Positions 18,089 to 28,647 of a DNA stretch of 64,000 bases are shown here, piece after piece (the first letter of the stretch is position 1; every line of letters starts with the position of its first letter). The translations under genes and the position numbers were made by a program. The DNA comes from Halomonas elongata DSM 2581 (lineage in GTDB: Bacteria; Pseudomonadota; Gammaproteobacteria; Pseudomonadales; Halomonadaceae). Under the pieces are notes generated by a model. The model was not told the origin of the DNA. It was given only the letters and a program-made list of their open reading frames with translations, and searched no databases. The stretch covers positions 992,001 to 1,056,000 of the forward strand of contig NC_014532.2 in the NCBI RefSeq assembly GCF_000196875.2, written 5' to 3'.

Positions 18089-18286
18089 TCAGTTACTCGT
18101 TCGGCTATGCAGCAACTGAACCTCCTGTTCCATCAATTGCGTTTGATTCAGCAAGTCCCTTTGTTGGCGCTGGAGTCGAGTCTGGAAATAGGCCTGCATG
18201 AGGCGAGGGTCACCCTCTATGAGGGCCTCGAAGGCTTTGTAGTAATCCGGCTCGCATGAGTTCGACATTGTCTGGATCCCTGCCAT
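18089..18286 (-). CDS. Small hypothetical protein (65 aa), probable coiled coil
   Basis: A short charged protein. After MSNSCEPDYYKAFEALIEGD it is rich in Gln, Arg and Leu (TRLQRQQRDLLNQTQLMEQEVQLL), which predicts a C-terminal coiled coil. AAGGAA lies seven bases before the ATG at 18286; a second ATG six codons in is also possible. It has no signal peptide and no family I recognise. Plausible but unproven. Confidence 0.45.
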   Translation of the reverse strand: MAGIQTMSNSCEPDYYKAFEALIEGDPRLMQAYFQTRLQRQQRDLLNQTQLMEQEVQLLHSRTSN

Positions 18287-18602
18287 TTTTGGCTTCCTTT
18301 TATTTTCTCATCCTTAGGAATCCTATAAGCGTTCATGGGTTTCATCAAATGAGATGGATTCAAGGAGAGTATTGAATAACTACTCAAGATTACAGTTCAT
18401 TACATTTGTTGCCTTAATTGAAACATTGGCTGTTGTTTTGTTACTCGACCGATAGTGATGGCGGGGCGCATTGGCAGAGCGTGCCGAGCGATTTGCGATG
18501 CGTGACGCTTCACCTGGTGAGCATGGATATGGCATCCGCGATGCTTCCTGCCATGCCGCTTGCCTCCATCCAGCAGCGGCATGGCGAGGTAGCGAGGGTT
18601 GA
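18287..18602. other. Gene-free spacer at the end of the accessory region
   Basis: About 315 nt that is AT-rich in its first half and GC-rich in its second, with no credible ORF. The GC-rich half holds the stem-loop at 18550-18585. The composition change near 18450 may mark the boundary between accessory and core DNA. Confidence 0.5.
18550..18585 (-). terminator. Stem-loop downstream of the SGNH hydrolase gene
   Basis: GCCATGCCGC (18550-18559) pairs perfectly with GCGGCATGGC (18576-18585), with a 16-nt loop. It lies just past the stop codon of the minus-strand hydrolase gene. No T tract is present, so terminator function is inferred from position. Confidence 0.5.
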
Positions 18603-19877
18603 TCAGTTTTCGGTTCCCAACAGCATGCCCGGTTCGATGATCTCGGCCATCGCTTCGTATCCCGCATCATTCGGGTGGAGGTGATCGCCAGAGTCAAATT
18701 CCGGGTGGAGCCGCGCAGGCCGGTCAGGGTCCCTGGTCATGGCGTCGAAGTCGACGATGTCATCGAATTCACCACTGTCGCGTATCCAGGTGTTGATGCG
18801 CTGGCGCAATGCCTCTTTCTCCGCGCTGTAGTAGCCCCGCATCGGCGTATCGTCCAGGGCTCCCTTGAAGGGGAGCAGGGTCGCGCCGATGATTCGCACT
18901 CCCTGCAAGCGGGCCCGGGCGATCAGTTGACGGTAGGCCCCGATCAGGCGTTCAGCCGTCGGCAAGGCAGGGTCGGCGGCCAGTGTGCCCGGCCAGCCGA
19001 TGTCATTGATGCCCATCAGCACGATCACGCTGTCGACGCCGGGGTGACCCAGCACATCGCGCTCGAAACGCGCGAGGGCATTTTCACCCATCTTGCTGCG
19101 TAACAGCCGTGCACCGGAAATGCCGGCATTGAGCACGGCGATGCTCTCGTCGGCGAAGCGTTCGGCGAGATAGTCGGGCCATCGATGATTGGCATCCGTG
19201 GTCGAGGCGTTGCCGTCGGTGATCGAATCGCCGAAGGCGACCACGGTGTGCCTGGTGTCGGGGCGTTCCACCAGGAGGGCACTGAGGAATAGCCGTGTCG
19301 TCAGGGTGTCGTCGACTGACATCTGGACGGCATCGACCTGATCGCCGGCCCCGATATAGGCGGTCTGTCGACCGTCCCAGTGAAAGGTCGCGGGAGGTGT
19401 CGGGTCGGGCAGATAGAGACTGATCGCGAGTTCGTCCAGTGCATCGACGACAAGTGAGGCTGGATCGCTGATCATGCGTGCCCCGGGGGGAATCGATACT
19501 TGCCGTTGGCCCGAGAAGGTCAGCGGCTCTCCGGTGCCTAGAGTCGATGATTCATCTCCGGCCTTGGCCACTCTTGCGGCCCCTATATTCAGCGGGCGGT
19601 TCCCGTAGGCATTGGAGACGACGATGCGCAGGCGATTACCACCGACACTGACTTTGGCTACCTGGCGAATGGTCTGTTGCCAAAGGTGGAAGGGCAGTCC
19701 GGTAGGAAGGGCAAAGTCTCCGTCCCAACGTGGCTGAGGACTGGCAATCCAGGTGGCGGTCCAGGTGTTGGGCGAGTCGGTATCGGCTTGTGCGGTAGGG
19801 ATACCGAGCAGGCCCAGCAGGACGATGAGGGCGAGCCCGATCGATGAAGGGTATCTGCGTAGTGAGGTGCCTGACAT
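18603..19877 (-). CDS. Secreted SGNH/GDSL-family hydrolase
   Basis: 424 residues with a Sec signal peptide (cleavage near AQA-DTD). An N-terminal beta-rich module (about 35-210) precedes the SGNH domain. Block I is GDSITDG (nucleophile Ser), block II Gly is in AGISG, block III is GIND, and block V is DHLHPND with the Asp-His pair. This architecture matches secreted esterases acting on acylated carbohydrates or lipids; the actual substrate is unknown. It stands alone upstream of prc, with its own terminator-like stem-loop. Confidence 0.88.
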   Translation of the reverse strand: MSGTSLRRYPSSIGLALIVLLGLLGIPTAQADTDSPNTWTATWIASPQPRWDGDFALPTGLPFHLWQQTIRQVAKVSVGGNRLRIVVSNAYGNRPLNIGAARVAKAGDESSTLGTGEPLTFSGQRQVSIPPGARMISDPASLVVDALDELAISLYLPDPTPPATFHWDGRQTAYIGAGDQVDAVQMSVDDTLTTRLFLSALLVERPDTRHTVVAFGDSITDGNASTTDANHRWPDYLAERFADESIAVLNAGISGARLLRSKMGENALARFERDVLGHPGVDSVIVLMGINDIGWPGTLAADPALPTAERLIGAYRQLIARARLQGVRIIGATLLPFKGALDDTPMRGYYSAEKEALRQRINTWIRDSGEFDDIVDFDAMTRDPDRPARLHPEFDSGDHLHPNDAGYEAMAEIIEPGMLLGTEN

Positions 19878-20045
19878 GAATGTCCTCCCGAGAGTGTGAC
19901 CGGTTGGATGCCCTGGCTGGGAGCGTCCGCCGCGGAGCGTGCTAAGCGTAGTTCATGCGGGGACATTCGTGGGATACGCACCGGGAGGTACCGGGTCGGC
20001 CCTCGGGGGGTATAGGTCAGTCGGAAGTGTGTGGGGGGAATGCAA

Positions 20046-20069
20046 GACGCCGGGCCTGGGCCCGGCGTC
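20046..20069 (-). terminator. Stem-loop after prc
   Basis: GACGCCGGGC (20046-20055) and GCCCGGCGTC (20060-20069) form a perfect 10-bp GC-rich stem with a CTGG loop, 25 nt beyond the prc stop codon on the minus strand. There is no T tract. Position and strength support termination. Confidence 0.6.
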
Positions 20070-20094
20070 GTTGTGTCACGGAGTGGGTATTGGC

Positions 20095-22239
20095 TTACTT
20101 GGCATGCTCGGCGAACTGGATGCCACTCTCGAGCCGGGAGAAGTCGAGCAGGATTTCCGCCGCCTCCGAGAGCGGGGCTCGCTCCAGGGGCTGCGGCTCG
20201 TCTTCCTCGTCCTGGCTGCGACTGTCTATCCAGTTCTCGAGAGGCTCCAGGCCCAGGGCGTCGCGACGCTCGTTCTCCAGGGCCAGTTGCTCGTCCTCAC
20301 GAGCTTGGGTCTCGCGACGGCGCTGCTCGCGGTTGAGGCTGACGCTGGTGTGCTGCTCGCGCAGGCGCTTGGCGAGCGCCGCGTGGCGTTCCAGGTAATG
20401 GAAGTTGGGATGGTCGTCAGCGCGCTGGCGATGGCGTTCACGCAGGGTTTCCAGGTAGCGGCGCGGATCGCCGTACTGGCGGTACTGAACCTTGCGCACA
20501 CTGTCCCAGCCAAGGGCATTGTCGAGGCTGCTCTCACCGATGGTTTCCGGATCCACCAGGCTGGGGAACTCAATATCCGGTGCGACGCCGCGGTTCTGGG
20601 TGCTGTCGCCCGAAATACGGTAGAACTTGGCCCGGGTCAGCTTGATCTGGCCGAGATCCAGCTCATTGAGTGTCTGGACGGTACCCTTGCCGAAGGTGTT
20701 GCTGCCCACCACCAGGCCACGACCGTAATCCTGGATGGCGCCGGCGAAGATTTCCGAGGCCGAGGCCGAGAGGCGGTTGACCAGCACCACCAGGGGGCCG
20801 TCATAGAGGGTGCCGCTGTCGGTGTCGCCGTAGAGGTTGATGCGACCGCGGGCGTCGCGGACCTGAACGGTGGGGCCGCGGTCGATGAACAGGCCAAGCA
20901 TCGAATTGGCTTCCTGCAGGGCGCCGCCCCCATTGTTACGCAGGTCGAGCACGATGCCTTCGACGTTCTTGTCGCGCAGTTTCTCGATTTCCTTGGCGAC
21001 GTCGCGGGTGGTGCTGCGGTAGTCTTCCTCGCCGGCCTGCCAGGCATCGAAGTCGACATAGAAGGCGGGCACCTTGATCACGCCGACGCGATGCGTGCCA
21101 TCATCGCGCTGGATCTCGACCACCTCGCTCTGGGCGGCTTGATCTTCCAGCTTGACGGTGTCGCGCGTGATCTCGATGACCTTGGAACGGGTCATGTCCA
21201 TGGCCTGGCCCGGCACGATCTCGAGGCGTACCACCGAGCCCTTGGGGCCGCGAATCATGTCGACCACCTCGTCGAGGCGCATGCCGACCACATTGACGAT
21301 CTCTTCGCCTTCCTGGCCGACGCCGATGATGCGATCGGCGGGCTTGAGAGCACCGGCCTTCTCGGCGGGGCCGCCGGCGACCAGGCTGGATACCTTGACG
21401 TATTCGCCATCCGCCTGGAGCAGGGCCCCGATGCCTTCCAGGGAGAGCTTCATCTGGATATCGAAATCCTCGCTCTCACGGGGTGAGAAGTAATCGGTAT
21501 GTGGATCGATGGTATCGGTCACCGCCGTCATGAAGAGGTCGAAAACATCCTCGGCATTGGTCTGGCGCAGCCGATTGAGTTGCCCTTCGTAGCGTTGGCG
21601 CAGGGTTTCCTCGATCGTCTTTTCCTTCTCCTCGACCACATCGGCATCCGAGGAGGGGGCCTCTTCGTTGGATGCGGCGTCGTCCTTCGCGGCAGCGGCA
21701 TCCTTTGCGGCGTCCTCGCGGCTGATCGACAGCTCGAGAGCCGAGTTCTTGAGGCGCTTGGTCCAGTAGGCGTCGAGTTCGGCTTCGTCGGCGGGCCAGG
21801 GCATCTCGGAACGATCGAGAATCATGCGCTGATCGTCGTCGAAGGTGAAATCGAGGCCTTTGTCGAGACGCGCCAGCAGCCACTCGAGACGCGCCTCGAC
21901 GCGCTGCTGGTAACGTTCGTACAGGGCGTAGGCCGGAGCCAGTTCGCCGTCGAGAACGGCTTCGTCGAGCCGGGTGCGCAGGTCGTTGAACTCATCGATG
22001 TCGCTACGCAGCAGGTAGGCGCGCTGGCCATCGAGTACATCCAGATAATGCTTGAAGGCCTGCTGCGACCAGTCGTCGTCGAGCTTGACCTCCGAGTAGT
22101 GACCATGGATCAGGGAGTCGGCAACTTCCTGGGCCGTATGACGCTGGGCGTCACTGGGGGCGATATCGGCCAGTGCCGGGCCGGCAACCAGCAGCAGGGC
22201 CAGGGCCGCCGCGCGCCCCAGGGTAGCAAACAGGCTCAT
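20095..22239 (-). CDS. prc: Carboxy-terminal (tail-specific) protease Prc
   Basis: Periplasmic S41 serine protease that trims protein C-termini and takes part in envelope quality control. 714 residues with a signal peptide (ending ALA-DIA). The PDZ domain lies at about 235-325 (GIGALLQADGEYVKV, then GGPAEKAG). The catalytic Ser is in NRLSASASEIFAG and the Lys in NTFGKGT, with the LRNNGGG segment preceding. An acidic, Ala-rich insertion (about 160-190) precedes the PDZ. The start at 22239 begins the signal peptide; an upstream ATG (22356) is rejected because it adds an unrelated 39-residue leader. Divergent from the aminopeptidase gene. Confidence 0.94.
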   Translation of the reverse strand: MSLFATLGRAAALALLLVAGPALADIAPSDAQRHTAQEVADSLIHGHYSEVKLDDDWSQQAFKHYLDVLDGQRAYLLRSDIDEFNDLRTRLDEAVLDGELAPAYALYERYQQRVEARLEWLLARLDKGLDFTFDDDQRMILDRSEMPWPADEAELDAYWTKRLKNSALELSISREDAAKDAAAAKDDAASNEEAPSSDADVVEEKEKTIEETLRQRYEGQLNRLRQTNAEDVFDLFMTAVTDTIDPHTDYFSPRESEDFDIQMKLSLEGIGALLQADGEYVKVSSLVAGGPAEKAGALKPADRIIGVGQEGEEIVNVVGMRLDEVVDMIRGPKGSVVRLEIVPGQAMDMTRSKVIEITRDTVKLEDQAAQSEVVEIQRDDGTHRVGVIKVPAFYVDFDAWQAGEEDYRSTTRDVAKEIEKLRDKNVEGIVLDLRNNGGGALQEANSMLGLFIDRGPTVQVRDARGRINLYGDTDSGTLYDGPLVVLVNRLSASASEIFAGAIQDYGRGLVVGSNTFGKGTVQTLNELDLGQIKLTRAKFYRISGDSTQNRGVAPDIEFPSLVDPETIGESSLDNALGWDSVRKVQYRQYGDPRRYLETLRERHRQRADDHPNFHYLERHAALAKRLREQHTSVSLNREQRRRETQAREDEQLALENERRDALGLEPLENWIDSRSQDEEDEPQPLERAPLSEAAEILLDFSRLESGIQFAEHAK

Positions 22240-22378
22240 CAATGAAGCACTCCCTGATTCATGTACACTAATTCGTCCAGACTGTGATTCGGCGCTCGCG
22301 TTGCAAGACCGAGCGAGCATTGTAGCAGTTCCGGCGAGATGCCAAGACCCCTTCATGTTTCATCACCAGAGGACCCTC

Positions 22379-23674
22379 ATGCCCCAGGATGCCCGACTTG
22401 AGCGCTTGCTCGACTTTCTGCGTCGTTCCCCGACCCCTTGGCACGCCACCGCCAACATGGCCGAGCGGCTGGAAGCTGCCGGCTTTCGCCGTCTCGAGGA
22501 GACCGAAGCCTGGCAACTGTCGCCTGGTGAGCGTGTCTATGTGACCCGCAACGATTCCTCGATCATCGCCCTGCAACTGCCGAGCGAGCCGCTCGACGCC
22601 CTGCGCATGATCGGCGCCCACACCGATAGCCCGGGGCTGCGCCTCAAGCCGCATGCGCCGCAGACGGCGGCTGGCTGGTTGCAACTGGGCGTCGAGGTCT
22701 ATGGCGGCGCCTTGCTGGCACCCTGGTTCGACCGTGATCTGGGCCTGGCCGGACGCGTGCATGTGCGCCATGCCGATGGTCGCCTCGAGGGCGTGCTGCT
22801 CAATGTCGACCGGCCGCTGGCGATCGTTCCCAGCCTGGCGATCCATCTCGATCGCGAGGCCAACAATGGCCGGGCGATGAATGCCCAGACCGAGATGCCG
22901 CCGGTGTTCCTGCAGGGCGGCGAGCATGCCGACCTCGACCGGCTGCTGCGTGGCTGGCTGGCGGAACAGCATGGTCTCGAAGGCGTCGAGGTGGTCGATT
23001 TCGAACTGGCCTTGTACGACGTTCAGCCGCCCTCCCGCGTGGGCGTCGAGGGCGAGTTGATCGCCAGTGCGCGCCTCGACAACCTGTTGTCCTGCTTCAT
23101 CGGGCTCGAGGCCTTGCTGGAAAGCGATGGCCGCCAGGGCGCGGTACTGGTGGCCAACGATCACGAGGAAGTCGGCAGCGCCAGTGCCTGCGGCGCCCAG
23201 GGGCCCTTCCTCGGCGATGTGCTGCGGCGGGTCAATGCCGCACTGGGTGAGGCCGGCGAGGAAGGCTTCATTCGTCTGGTGCAGGCCTCGCGGATGATCT
23301 CCTGCGACAACGCCCACGCCCTGCATCCCAACTTCCGCGACAAGCATGATGCGGCCCATGGGCCGGCGGTCAACGGTGGCCCGGTGATCAAGGTCAACGC
23401 CAACCAGCGCTATGCCACCAACAGTGCCACCTCGGCGCTGTTCCGCGATTTGTGTCGCCAGGCCGAAGTGCCGGTGCAGACTTTCGTCACCCGTGCCGAC
23501 ATGGGCTGCGGCAGCACCATCGGGCCGATCACCGCCACCGAGCTGGGCGTGCCGACCCTGGACGTGGGCGTGCCGCAATGGGCCATGCACTCGATCCGCG
23601 AGACGTCCGGCGCGAGGGATGTGGAGTATCTGACTCGGGTGCTGACCACCTTCATCGAGCGGGAGAGTCTGTAG
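22379..23674 (+). CDS. apeB: M18-family aminopeptidase
   Basis: Zinc-dependent aspartyl-type aminopeptidase of the M18 family, cytoplasmic, 431 residues. Metal and catalytic segments are visible: AHTDSPGLRLKP, LDNLLSC, NDHEEVGS, and DNAHALHPNF; the C-terminal QWAMHSIRE holds the last His. The ATG at 22379 has GAGG six bases upstream and gives the usual family N-terminus; an in-frame ATG at 22301 is too far upstream. Divergent from prc; a strong terminator follows at 23718. Confidence 0.94.
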   Translation: MPQDARLERLLDFLRRSPTPWHATANMAERLEAAGFRRLEETEAWQLSPGERVYVTRNDSSIIALQLPSEPLDALRMIGAHTDSPGLRLKPHAPQTAAGWLQLGVEVYGGALLAPWFDRDLGLAGRVHVRHADGRLEGVLLNVDRPLAIVPSLAIHLDREANNGRAMNAQTEMPPVFLQGGEHADLDRLLRGWLAEQHGLEGVEVVDFELALYDVQPPSRVGVEGELIASARLDNLLSCFIGLEALLESDGRQGAVLVANDHEEVGSASACGAQGPFLGDVLRRVNAALGEAGEEGFIRLVQASRMISCDNAHALHPNFRDKHDAAHGPAVNGGPVIKVNANQRYATNSATSALFRDLCRQAEVPVQTFVTRADMGCGSTIGPITATELGVPTLDVGVPQWAMHSIRETSGARDVEYLTRVLTTFIERESL

Positions 23675-23717
23675 GCAAGAATGCGGCGGCGCTTGAAGCA
23701 AAGAAGCCCGAAGCCAA

Positions 23718-23749
23718 AAAAGCCCGCCTGGCGAACCAGGCGGGCTTTT
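23718..23749. terminator. Bidirectional intrinsic terminator
   Basis: AAAAGCCCGCCTG (23718-23730) pairs over 13 bp with CAGGCGGGCTTTT (23737-23749) around a 6-nt loop, giving a T run in both directions. It separates the aminopeptidase gene (plus) from tRNA-Met (minus). Confidence 0.9.
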
Positions 23750-23756
23750 CGGTATC

Positions 23757-23833
23757 TGGTGGCTACGCCCTGATTCGAACAGGGGACCCCATCATTATGA
23801 GTGATGTGCTCTAACCAGCTGAGCTACGTAGCC
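23757..23833 (-). tRNA. tRNA-Met (CAT), second identical copy
   Basis: 77-nt cloverleaf with encoded CCA, base-for-base identical to the plus-strand gene at 4200-4276. It lies downstream of ychF on the same strand. Confidence 0.96.
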
Positions 23834-23888
23834 GACAACGGGGGCGAATAATACCGATGGCCCCCTGGCACGTCAAGCCATTACGGCA

Positions 23889-24980
23889 TCAGACGTTGAA
23901 GCGGAAGTGCACCACGTCGCCGTCCTTGAGTACATAGTCCTTGCCTTCCAGGCGCCATTTTCCGGCATCCTTGGCACCCTGTTCGCCGCCCAGGGCCACG
24001 AAATCGTCATAGGCGACGACTTCGGCGCGGATGAAGCCCTTCTGGAAGTCGGTATGGATCACGCCGGCGCCCTCCGGGGCGGTGGCGCCGATCTTGACGG
24101 TCCAGGCGCGAACTTCCTTCACCCCAGCGGTGAAGTAGGTCTGCAGGCCGAGCAATGCATAGCCGGCGCGGATCACGCGGTCCAGACCGGGTTCCTCCAT
24201 GCCCATCTCGTCGAGGAACATGGCACGCTCCTCATCGTCGAGCTCGGCGATCTCGGCCTCGATCTGGTTGCACACCGGTACCACCACGGCGCCTTCCTCG
24301 GCGGCGATCTCGTTGACGGTATCGAGATAGGGATTGTTCTCGAAGCCATCCTCGTTGACGTTGGCGATATACATGGTCGGCTTGAGCGTCAGCAGTCCGA
24401 AGCTCTTGAGCTGATGCTTTTCGTCGTCATCCAGGCCGAAGCTGCGCAGTGGCTGGCCTTCGGCGAGGTGGGGCTGGATGCGATCGAGGATGGCCTTGGT
24501 GGCGATGGCCTCCTTGTCGCCGCCCTTGACCACTCGGGCCAGGCGCTGGATGGCGCGCTCGACGGTGTCCAGGTCGGCCAGGGCCAGTTCGAGGTTGATG
24601 GTCTCGATATCGGCCCGCGGGTCGACCTGGTTGGACACGTGAATGACGTTGTCGTTGTCGAAGCAGCGCACGACATGGGCGATGGCCTGGGTCTCGCGAA
24701 TGTTGGCCAAGAACTGGTTGCCGAGCCCTTCACCCTTGGAGGCACCCGCCACCAGACCGGCGATGTCGACGAATTCCATGGTGGTGGGGATCACCTTCTG
24801 GGGCTTCACGATCTCCGCCAGCTTGTCGAGCCGTGGGTCCGGCATCGGCACGATGCCGACATTGGGCTCGATGGTGCAGAAGGGGAAATTCTCGGCGTCG
24901 ATACCCGACTTGGTCAGGGCATTGAAGAGGGTCGACTTGCCGACGTTGGGCAGGCCGACGATACCGCAGTTGAAACCCAT
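23889..24980 (-). CDS. ychF: Redox-regulated ATPase/GTPase YchF (Obg family)
   Basis: 363 residues. Walker A is GLPNVGKST near the N-terminus and the DIAGLV switch II segment follows. The NVNED position replaces the usual NKxD of GTPases, which explains the ATP preference known for YchF/OLA1. A coiled-coil insert and a C-terminal TGS domain ending HFRFNV are present. It follows pth, as in most gammaproteobacteria. Involved in translation and stress responses. Confidence 0.96.
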   Translation of the reverse strand: MGFNCGIVGLPNVGKSTLFNALTKSGIDAENFPFCTIEPNVGIVPMPDPRLDKLAEIVKPQKVIPTTMEFVDIAGLVAGASKGEGLGNQFLANIRETQAIAHVVRCFDNDNVIHVSNQVDPRADIETINLELALADLDTVERAIQRLARVVKGGDKEAIATKAILDRIQPHLAEGQPLRSFGLDDDEKHQLKSFGLLTLKPTMYIANVNEDGFENNPYLDTVNEIAAEEGAVVVPVCNQIEAEIAELDDEERAMFLDEMGMEEPGLDRVIRAGYALLGLQTYFTAGVKEVRAWTVKIGATAPEGAGVIHTDFQKGFIRAEVVAYDDFVALGGEQGAKDAGKWRLEGKDYVLKDGDVVHFRFNV

Positions 24981-25097
24981 GGGAGCGTCCTGGAAATAAA
25001 ATTCGAAGAGTGTGGCTGGCCGGTATTCTACTCGACCAAGCTGTAAGCCTTAAGCTTTAAGAACCCCCTTGATGAGGCGTCGGTTGGTTTCGAGCCT

Positions 25098-25742
<645 letters not shown>

Positions 25743-25830
25743 CTTCTCTGCCTCCAACAAATCGTCTGGAACGATGCTTGACGTCACGCCAGCGGCGGTC
25801 CGTGGATGGCTGCCAGAAACGGCAGGCCAC

Positions 25831-25860
25831 AAAAAAAATCAAGCGCCGGAGCGCTTGATC
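25831..25860 (-). terminator. Intrinsic terminator after rplY
   Basis: On the minus strand ATCAAGCGC, TCCG loop, GCGCTTGAT is followed by a run of eight T (plus-strand A run 25831-25838). It lies between rplY and pth, so pth probably has its own promoter or depends on read-through. Confidence 0.9.
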
Positions 25861-25906
25861 GTGGCGAAGGGCCGTGCCATTGCGCACGGCCCCTGGCGGC
25901 TCCGAG

Positions 25907-26560
25907 TTACTCGGCGCTGCCTTCGCCTTCTTCGCCCTCGTCCGCGTCGCCTTCTTCGGCTTCGCTGTCGTCGCCGCGAGTCTTGGGCTGGGTGACGCTC
26001 AGCACGGCATTGTCATGATCCTCGCCGTGGGTCAGCGCGACCAGGGTCACGCCGGCCGGCAGCTTCAGGTCGGACAGGTGCAGCGTGGTGCCCAGGGTAA
26101 CTTCGGCAATGTCGATTTCCAGGTAGTCGGGCAGGTCCTTCGGCAGGCAGCTGACCTCGACTTCGTTGGAAAGGACGTGGAGCTCGCCACCTTCGTCCTT
26201 GATGCCCTTGCAGCTTTCCTCGTTCACCACGTGCAGCGGTACGCGCATGGTGATTTCGTGAGTGGCATCGATGCGCATGAAGTCGGCGTGGGTCACCAGC
26301 GGCTTGTAGGGATGGCGCTGGAGGTCACGCACGACGACCTGCTGGGGCTTGCCTTCCACTTCGATGGTGATCACTGAGGAGAAGAAGGCCTCTTCCTCGA
26401 TCGACTTGTAGAAGTGGGTCTTGTCGACGGCGATTGCTTCGGGTGCCTTGTCGCCACCATAGATGATGGCCGGCACTTGTTCGTTCGCACGACGCAGGCG
26501 GCGGCTCGCACCTTTCCCCAGGTCGTTGCGAACGCTGGCGGTGAGGATGTAATCGGACAT
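25907..26560 (-). CDS. rplY: 50S ribosomal protein L25/Ctc
   Basis: Binds 5S rRNA in the large subunit. 217 residues, the long Ctc form: an L25 N-terminal domain (about 1-92), a beta-rich C-terminal domain, then an acidic tail ([17 protein letters not shown]) that fits an organism with an acidic proteome or a halophile. The ATG at 26560 has AAGAGG seven bases upstream. Lies between prs and pth. Confidence 0.95.
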   Translation of the reverse strand: MSDYILTASVRNDLGKGASRRLRRANEQVPAIIYGGDKAPEAIAVDKTHFYKSIEEEAFFSSVITIEVEGKPQQVVVRDLQRHPYKPLVTHADFMRIDATHEITMRVPLHVVNEESCKGIKDEGGELHVLSNEVEVSCLPKDLPDYLEIDIAEVTLGTTLHLSDLKLPAGVTLVALTHGEDHDNAVLSVTQPKTRGDDSEAEEGDADEGEEGEGSAE

Positions 26561-26673
26561 GGTTTTGCCTCTTGCTTGAAATAAGGAGGGCGCCAAGGAC
26601 CGCGACCAGTCCCTTGACGCCTCCGGTTGCCCCGAAGGGCGCTTTCCGACGTCATGTTCCGCCGAGGCGAGCC

Positions 26674-27615
26674 TCAGTGGAACATGGCGCTGACGGATTC
26701 CTCGTTGCTGACCCGCCGGATCGCCTCGGCGATCAGGCCGGCCACGCTGAGTTGACGAATTCGGCCGCTGCGGCGTGCATGGTCGGACAGCGGGATGGTA
26801 TCGGCGACGACGACTTCATCGAGCACCGAACCGGTGATGTTGTCGACGGCGGGGCCCGACAGGATCGGGTGGGTGGCATAGGCCACCACACGGCGTGCGC
26901 CGTGATCCTTGAGCGCTTCGCCCGCCTTGCACAGGGTGCCGGCGGTGTCGATCATGTCATCGACCACGACGCAGGTGCGGTCCTGGATCTCGCCGATGAT
27001 GTGCATCACCTGAGCCTGGTTGGCCTGGGGACGACGCTTGTCGATGATCGCCAGGTCGGCGTTGAGCTGCTTGGCGATGGCACGAGCACGTACCACGCCG
27101 CCGACGTCGGGCGAGACCACTACCAGGTCGTCGTAGTTCTGGCGCTCGATGTCATCGAGCAGGATCGGCGAGCCGTAGACGTTGTCCACCGGCACGTCGA
27201 AGAAGCCCTGGATCTGGTCGGCGTGCAGGTCCATGGTCATGACACGGTCGACGCCCGCCTTGACCATCATGTCGGCGACGATCTTGGCGGAGATCGGCAC
27301 CCGGGCGGAGCGGACGCGACGATCCTGACGGGCGTAGCCGAAATAGGGGACCACGGCGGTGACCCGGGAGGCGGAGGCCCGACGCAGGGCATCCACCATC
27401 AGGATCAGTTCCATCAGGTTGTCGTTGGTCGGCGCGCAGGTGGGCTGCAGGATGAAGACATCCTTGCCGCGCACGTTCTCATTGATCTCGACCGCGACCT
27501 CGCCGTCGCTGAACTGCCCGACCGTGGCGTGGCCCAATCGGTTGTCCAGGCTCTCGGCGACCTTCTGGGCGAGTTCGGGATTGGCGTTCCCGGCGAAAAC
27601 CATCAATTTTGACAC
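26674..27615 (-). CDS. prs: Ribose-phosphate pyrophosphokinase
   Basis: Makes PRPP from ribose 5-phosphate and ATP for nucleotide, His and Trp synthesis. 313 residues. It carries the ATP-binding FSDGE segment, the [12 protein letters not shown] metal region, and the PRPP-binding [11 protein letters not shown] loop. The start is GTG at 27615 with AAAGGTGG upstream; an internal ATG four codons later is possible. Downstream of tRNA-Gln and upstream of rplY. Confidence 0.96.
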   Translation of the reverse strand: MSKLMVFAGNANPELAQKVAESLDNRLGHATVGQFSDGEVAVEINENVRGKDVFILQPTCAPTNDNLMELILMVDALRRASASRVTAVVPYFGYARQDRRVRSARVPISAKIVADMMVKAGVDRVMTMDLHADQIQGFFDVPVDNVYGSPILLDDIERQNYDDLVVVSPDVGGVVRARAIAKQLNADLAIIDKRRPQANQAQVMHIIGEIQDRTCVVVDDMIDTAGTLCKAGEALKDHGARRVVAYATHPILSGPAVDNITGSVLDEVVVADTIPLSDHARRSGRIRQLSVAGLIAEAIRRVSNEESVSAMFH

Positions 27616-27678
27616 GCGCAGCCACCTTTGCAGTGTTGGGTCTTCAGTGTTCGGATCGGTGTCGCTTCGGGCGGGAAA

Positions 27679-27753
<75 letters not shown>

Positions 27754-27789
27754 GCGAACCACCGCATCGCGAGTCGCCGCTCAGGGCGC

Positions 27790-28647
27790 TCATCGATCCA
27801 AGGCATCATGGAGGGGAGAGCGATTCCGGCCGGGTGCCTTGAAGGCTTGCCAATGCTCCGGTATCTCGGTCAGCAGTGCCGTGGCATCTTCTTCCCGTTC
27901 CAGCCGGGCAAAAACGCAGGCTCCCGTGCCCGTCAGCATCGACGGAGCCCGTTCGCCCAGCCAGTCGAGCGCACGTGCGACCTCGGGATACAGCTTTCTG
28001 ACCGTTGGCTCGCAGTCGTTACGCCAGCTCGCCGCTCCCCCCTGAAGTGCGCGCGCCATGGTAATCGGGGGGGTATCCCGTGTCAATTCCGGGGCCTTGA
28101 AGATGTGCGGCGTGGAGACGCCGACACCGGGGTGGACGACGACGAACCAGGGGGTATCGAGCTCGACGGGAGTCAGGTGTTCGCCGATGCCTTCGCCCCA
28201 GGCGGCATGCCCCCTGACGAAGACCGGAACGTCGGCGCCGAGCTCGAGGCCAAGGGTGGCCAGGGTATCCAGCGACAGGTCGAGCCGCCAGAGGCGGTTC
28301 AGGCCGAGCAGGGTGGTGGCGGCGTCGCTGCTGCCGCCGCCGAGTCCGCCACCCATCGGCAGGCGCTTGCGCAGGCTGATGTGGGCGCCTGACCGGGTCC
28401 CGGTGGCATGCTGGAGTCGCCGGGCGGCGCGCAGGATGAGGTTGTCGTCGCTGGTCACCCCTGCCAGTTCGGCATCGAGCCGAAGTTCGCCGTCGTCGCG
28501 AGACGCAAGGGTGAGGGTGTCGCCATGGTCGAGGAACTGGAACAGGGTCTGCAGCAAATGGTAACCGTCGTCGCGCCGGCCGGTGATGTGCAGCATCCGG
28601 TTGAGCTTGGCCGGCGCCGGCAGCGTCAGCATCCCGTGTTCAGGCAT
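27790..28647 (-). CDS. ispE: 4-diphosphocytidyl-2-C-methyl-D-erythritol kinase
   Basis: GHMP kinase of the MEP isoprenoid pathway, 285 residues. The N-terminal PAPAKLN motif and the ATP loop PMGGGLGGGSSDAA are intact, as is the C-terminal LTGTGACVF. It overlaps the end of lolB by eight bases, so the two are translationally coupled. Confidence 0.95.
   Translation of the reverse strand: MPEHGMLTLPAPAKLNRMLHITGRRDDGYHLLQTLFQFLDHGDTLTLASRDDGELRLDAELAGVTSDDNLILRAARRLQHATGTRSGAHISLRKRLPMGGGLGGGSSDAATTLLGLNRLWRLDLSLDTLATLGLELGADVPVFVRGHAAWGEGIGEHLTPVELDTPWFVVVHPGVGVSTPHIFKAPELTRDTPPITMARALQGGAASWRNDCEPTVRKLYPEVARALDWLGERAPSMLTGTGACVFARLEREEDATALLTEIPEHWQAFKAPGRNRSPLHDALDR

Noticed and set aside
19939..21486. 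Long plus-strand ORF opposite prc
   Set aside because: Mirror of the Prc coding frame in GC-rich DNA; the minus strand carries the PDZ and catalytic motifs.
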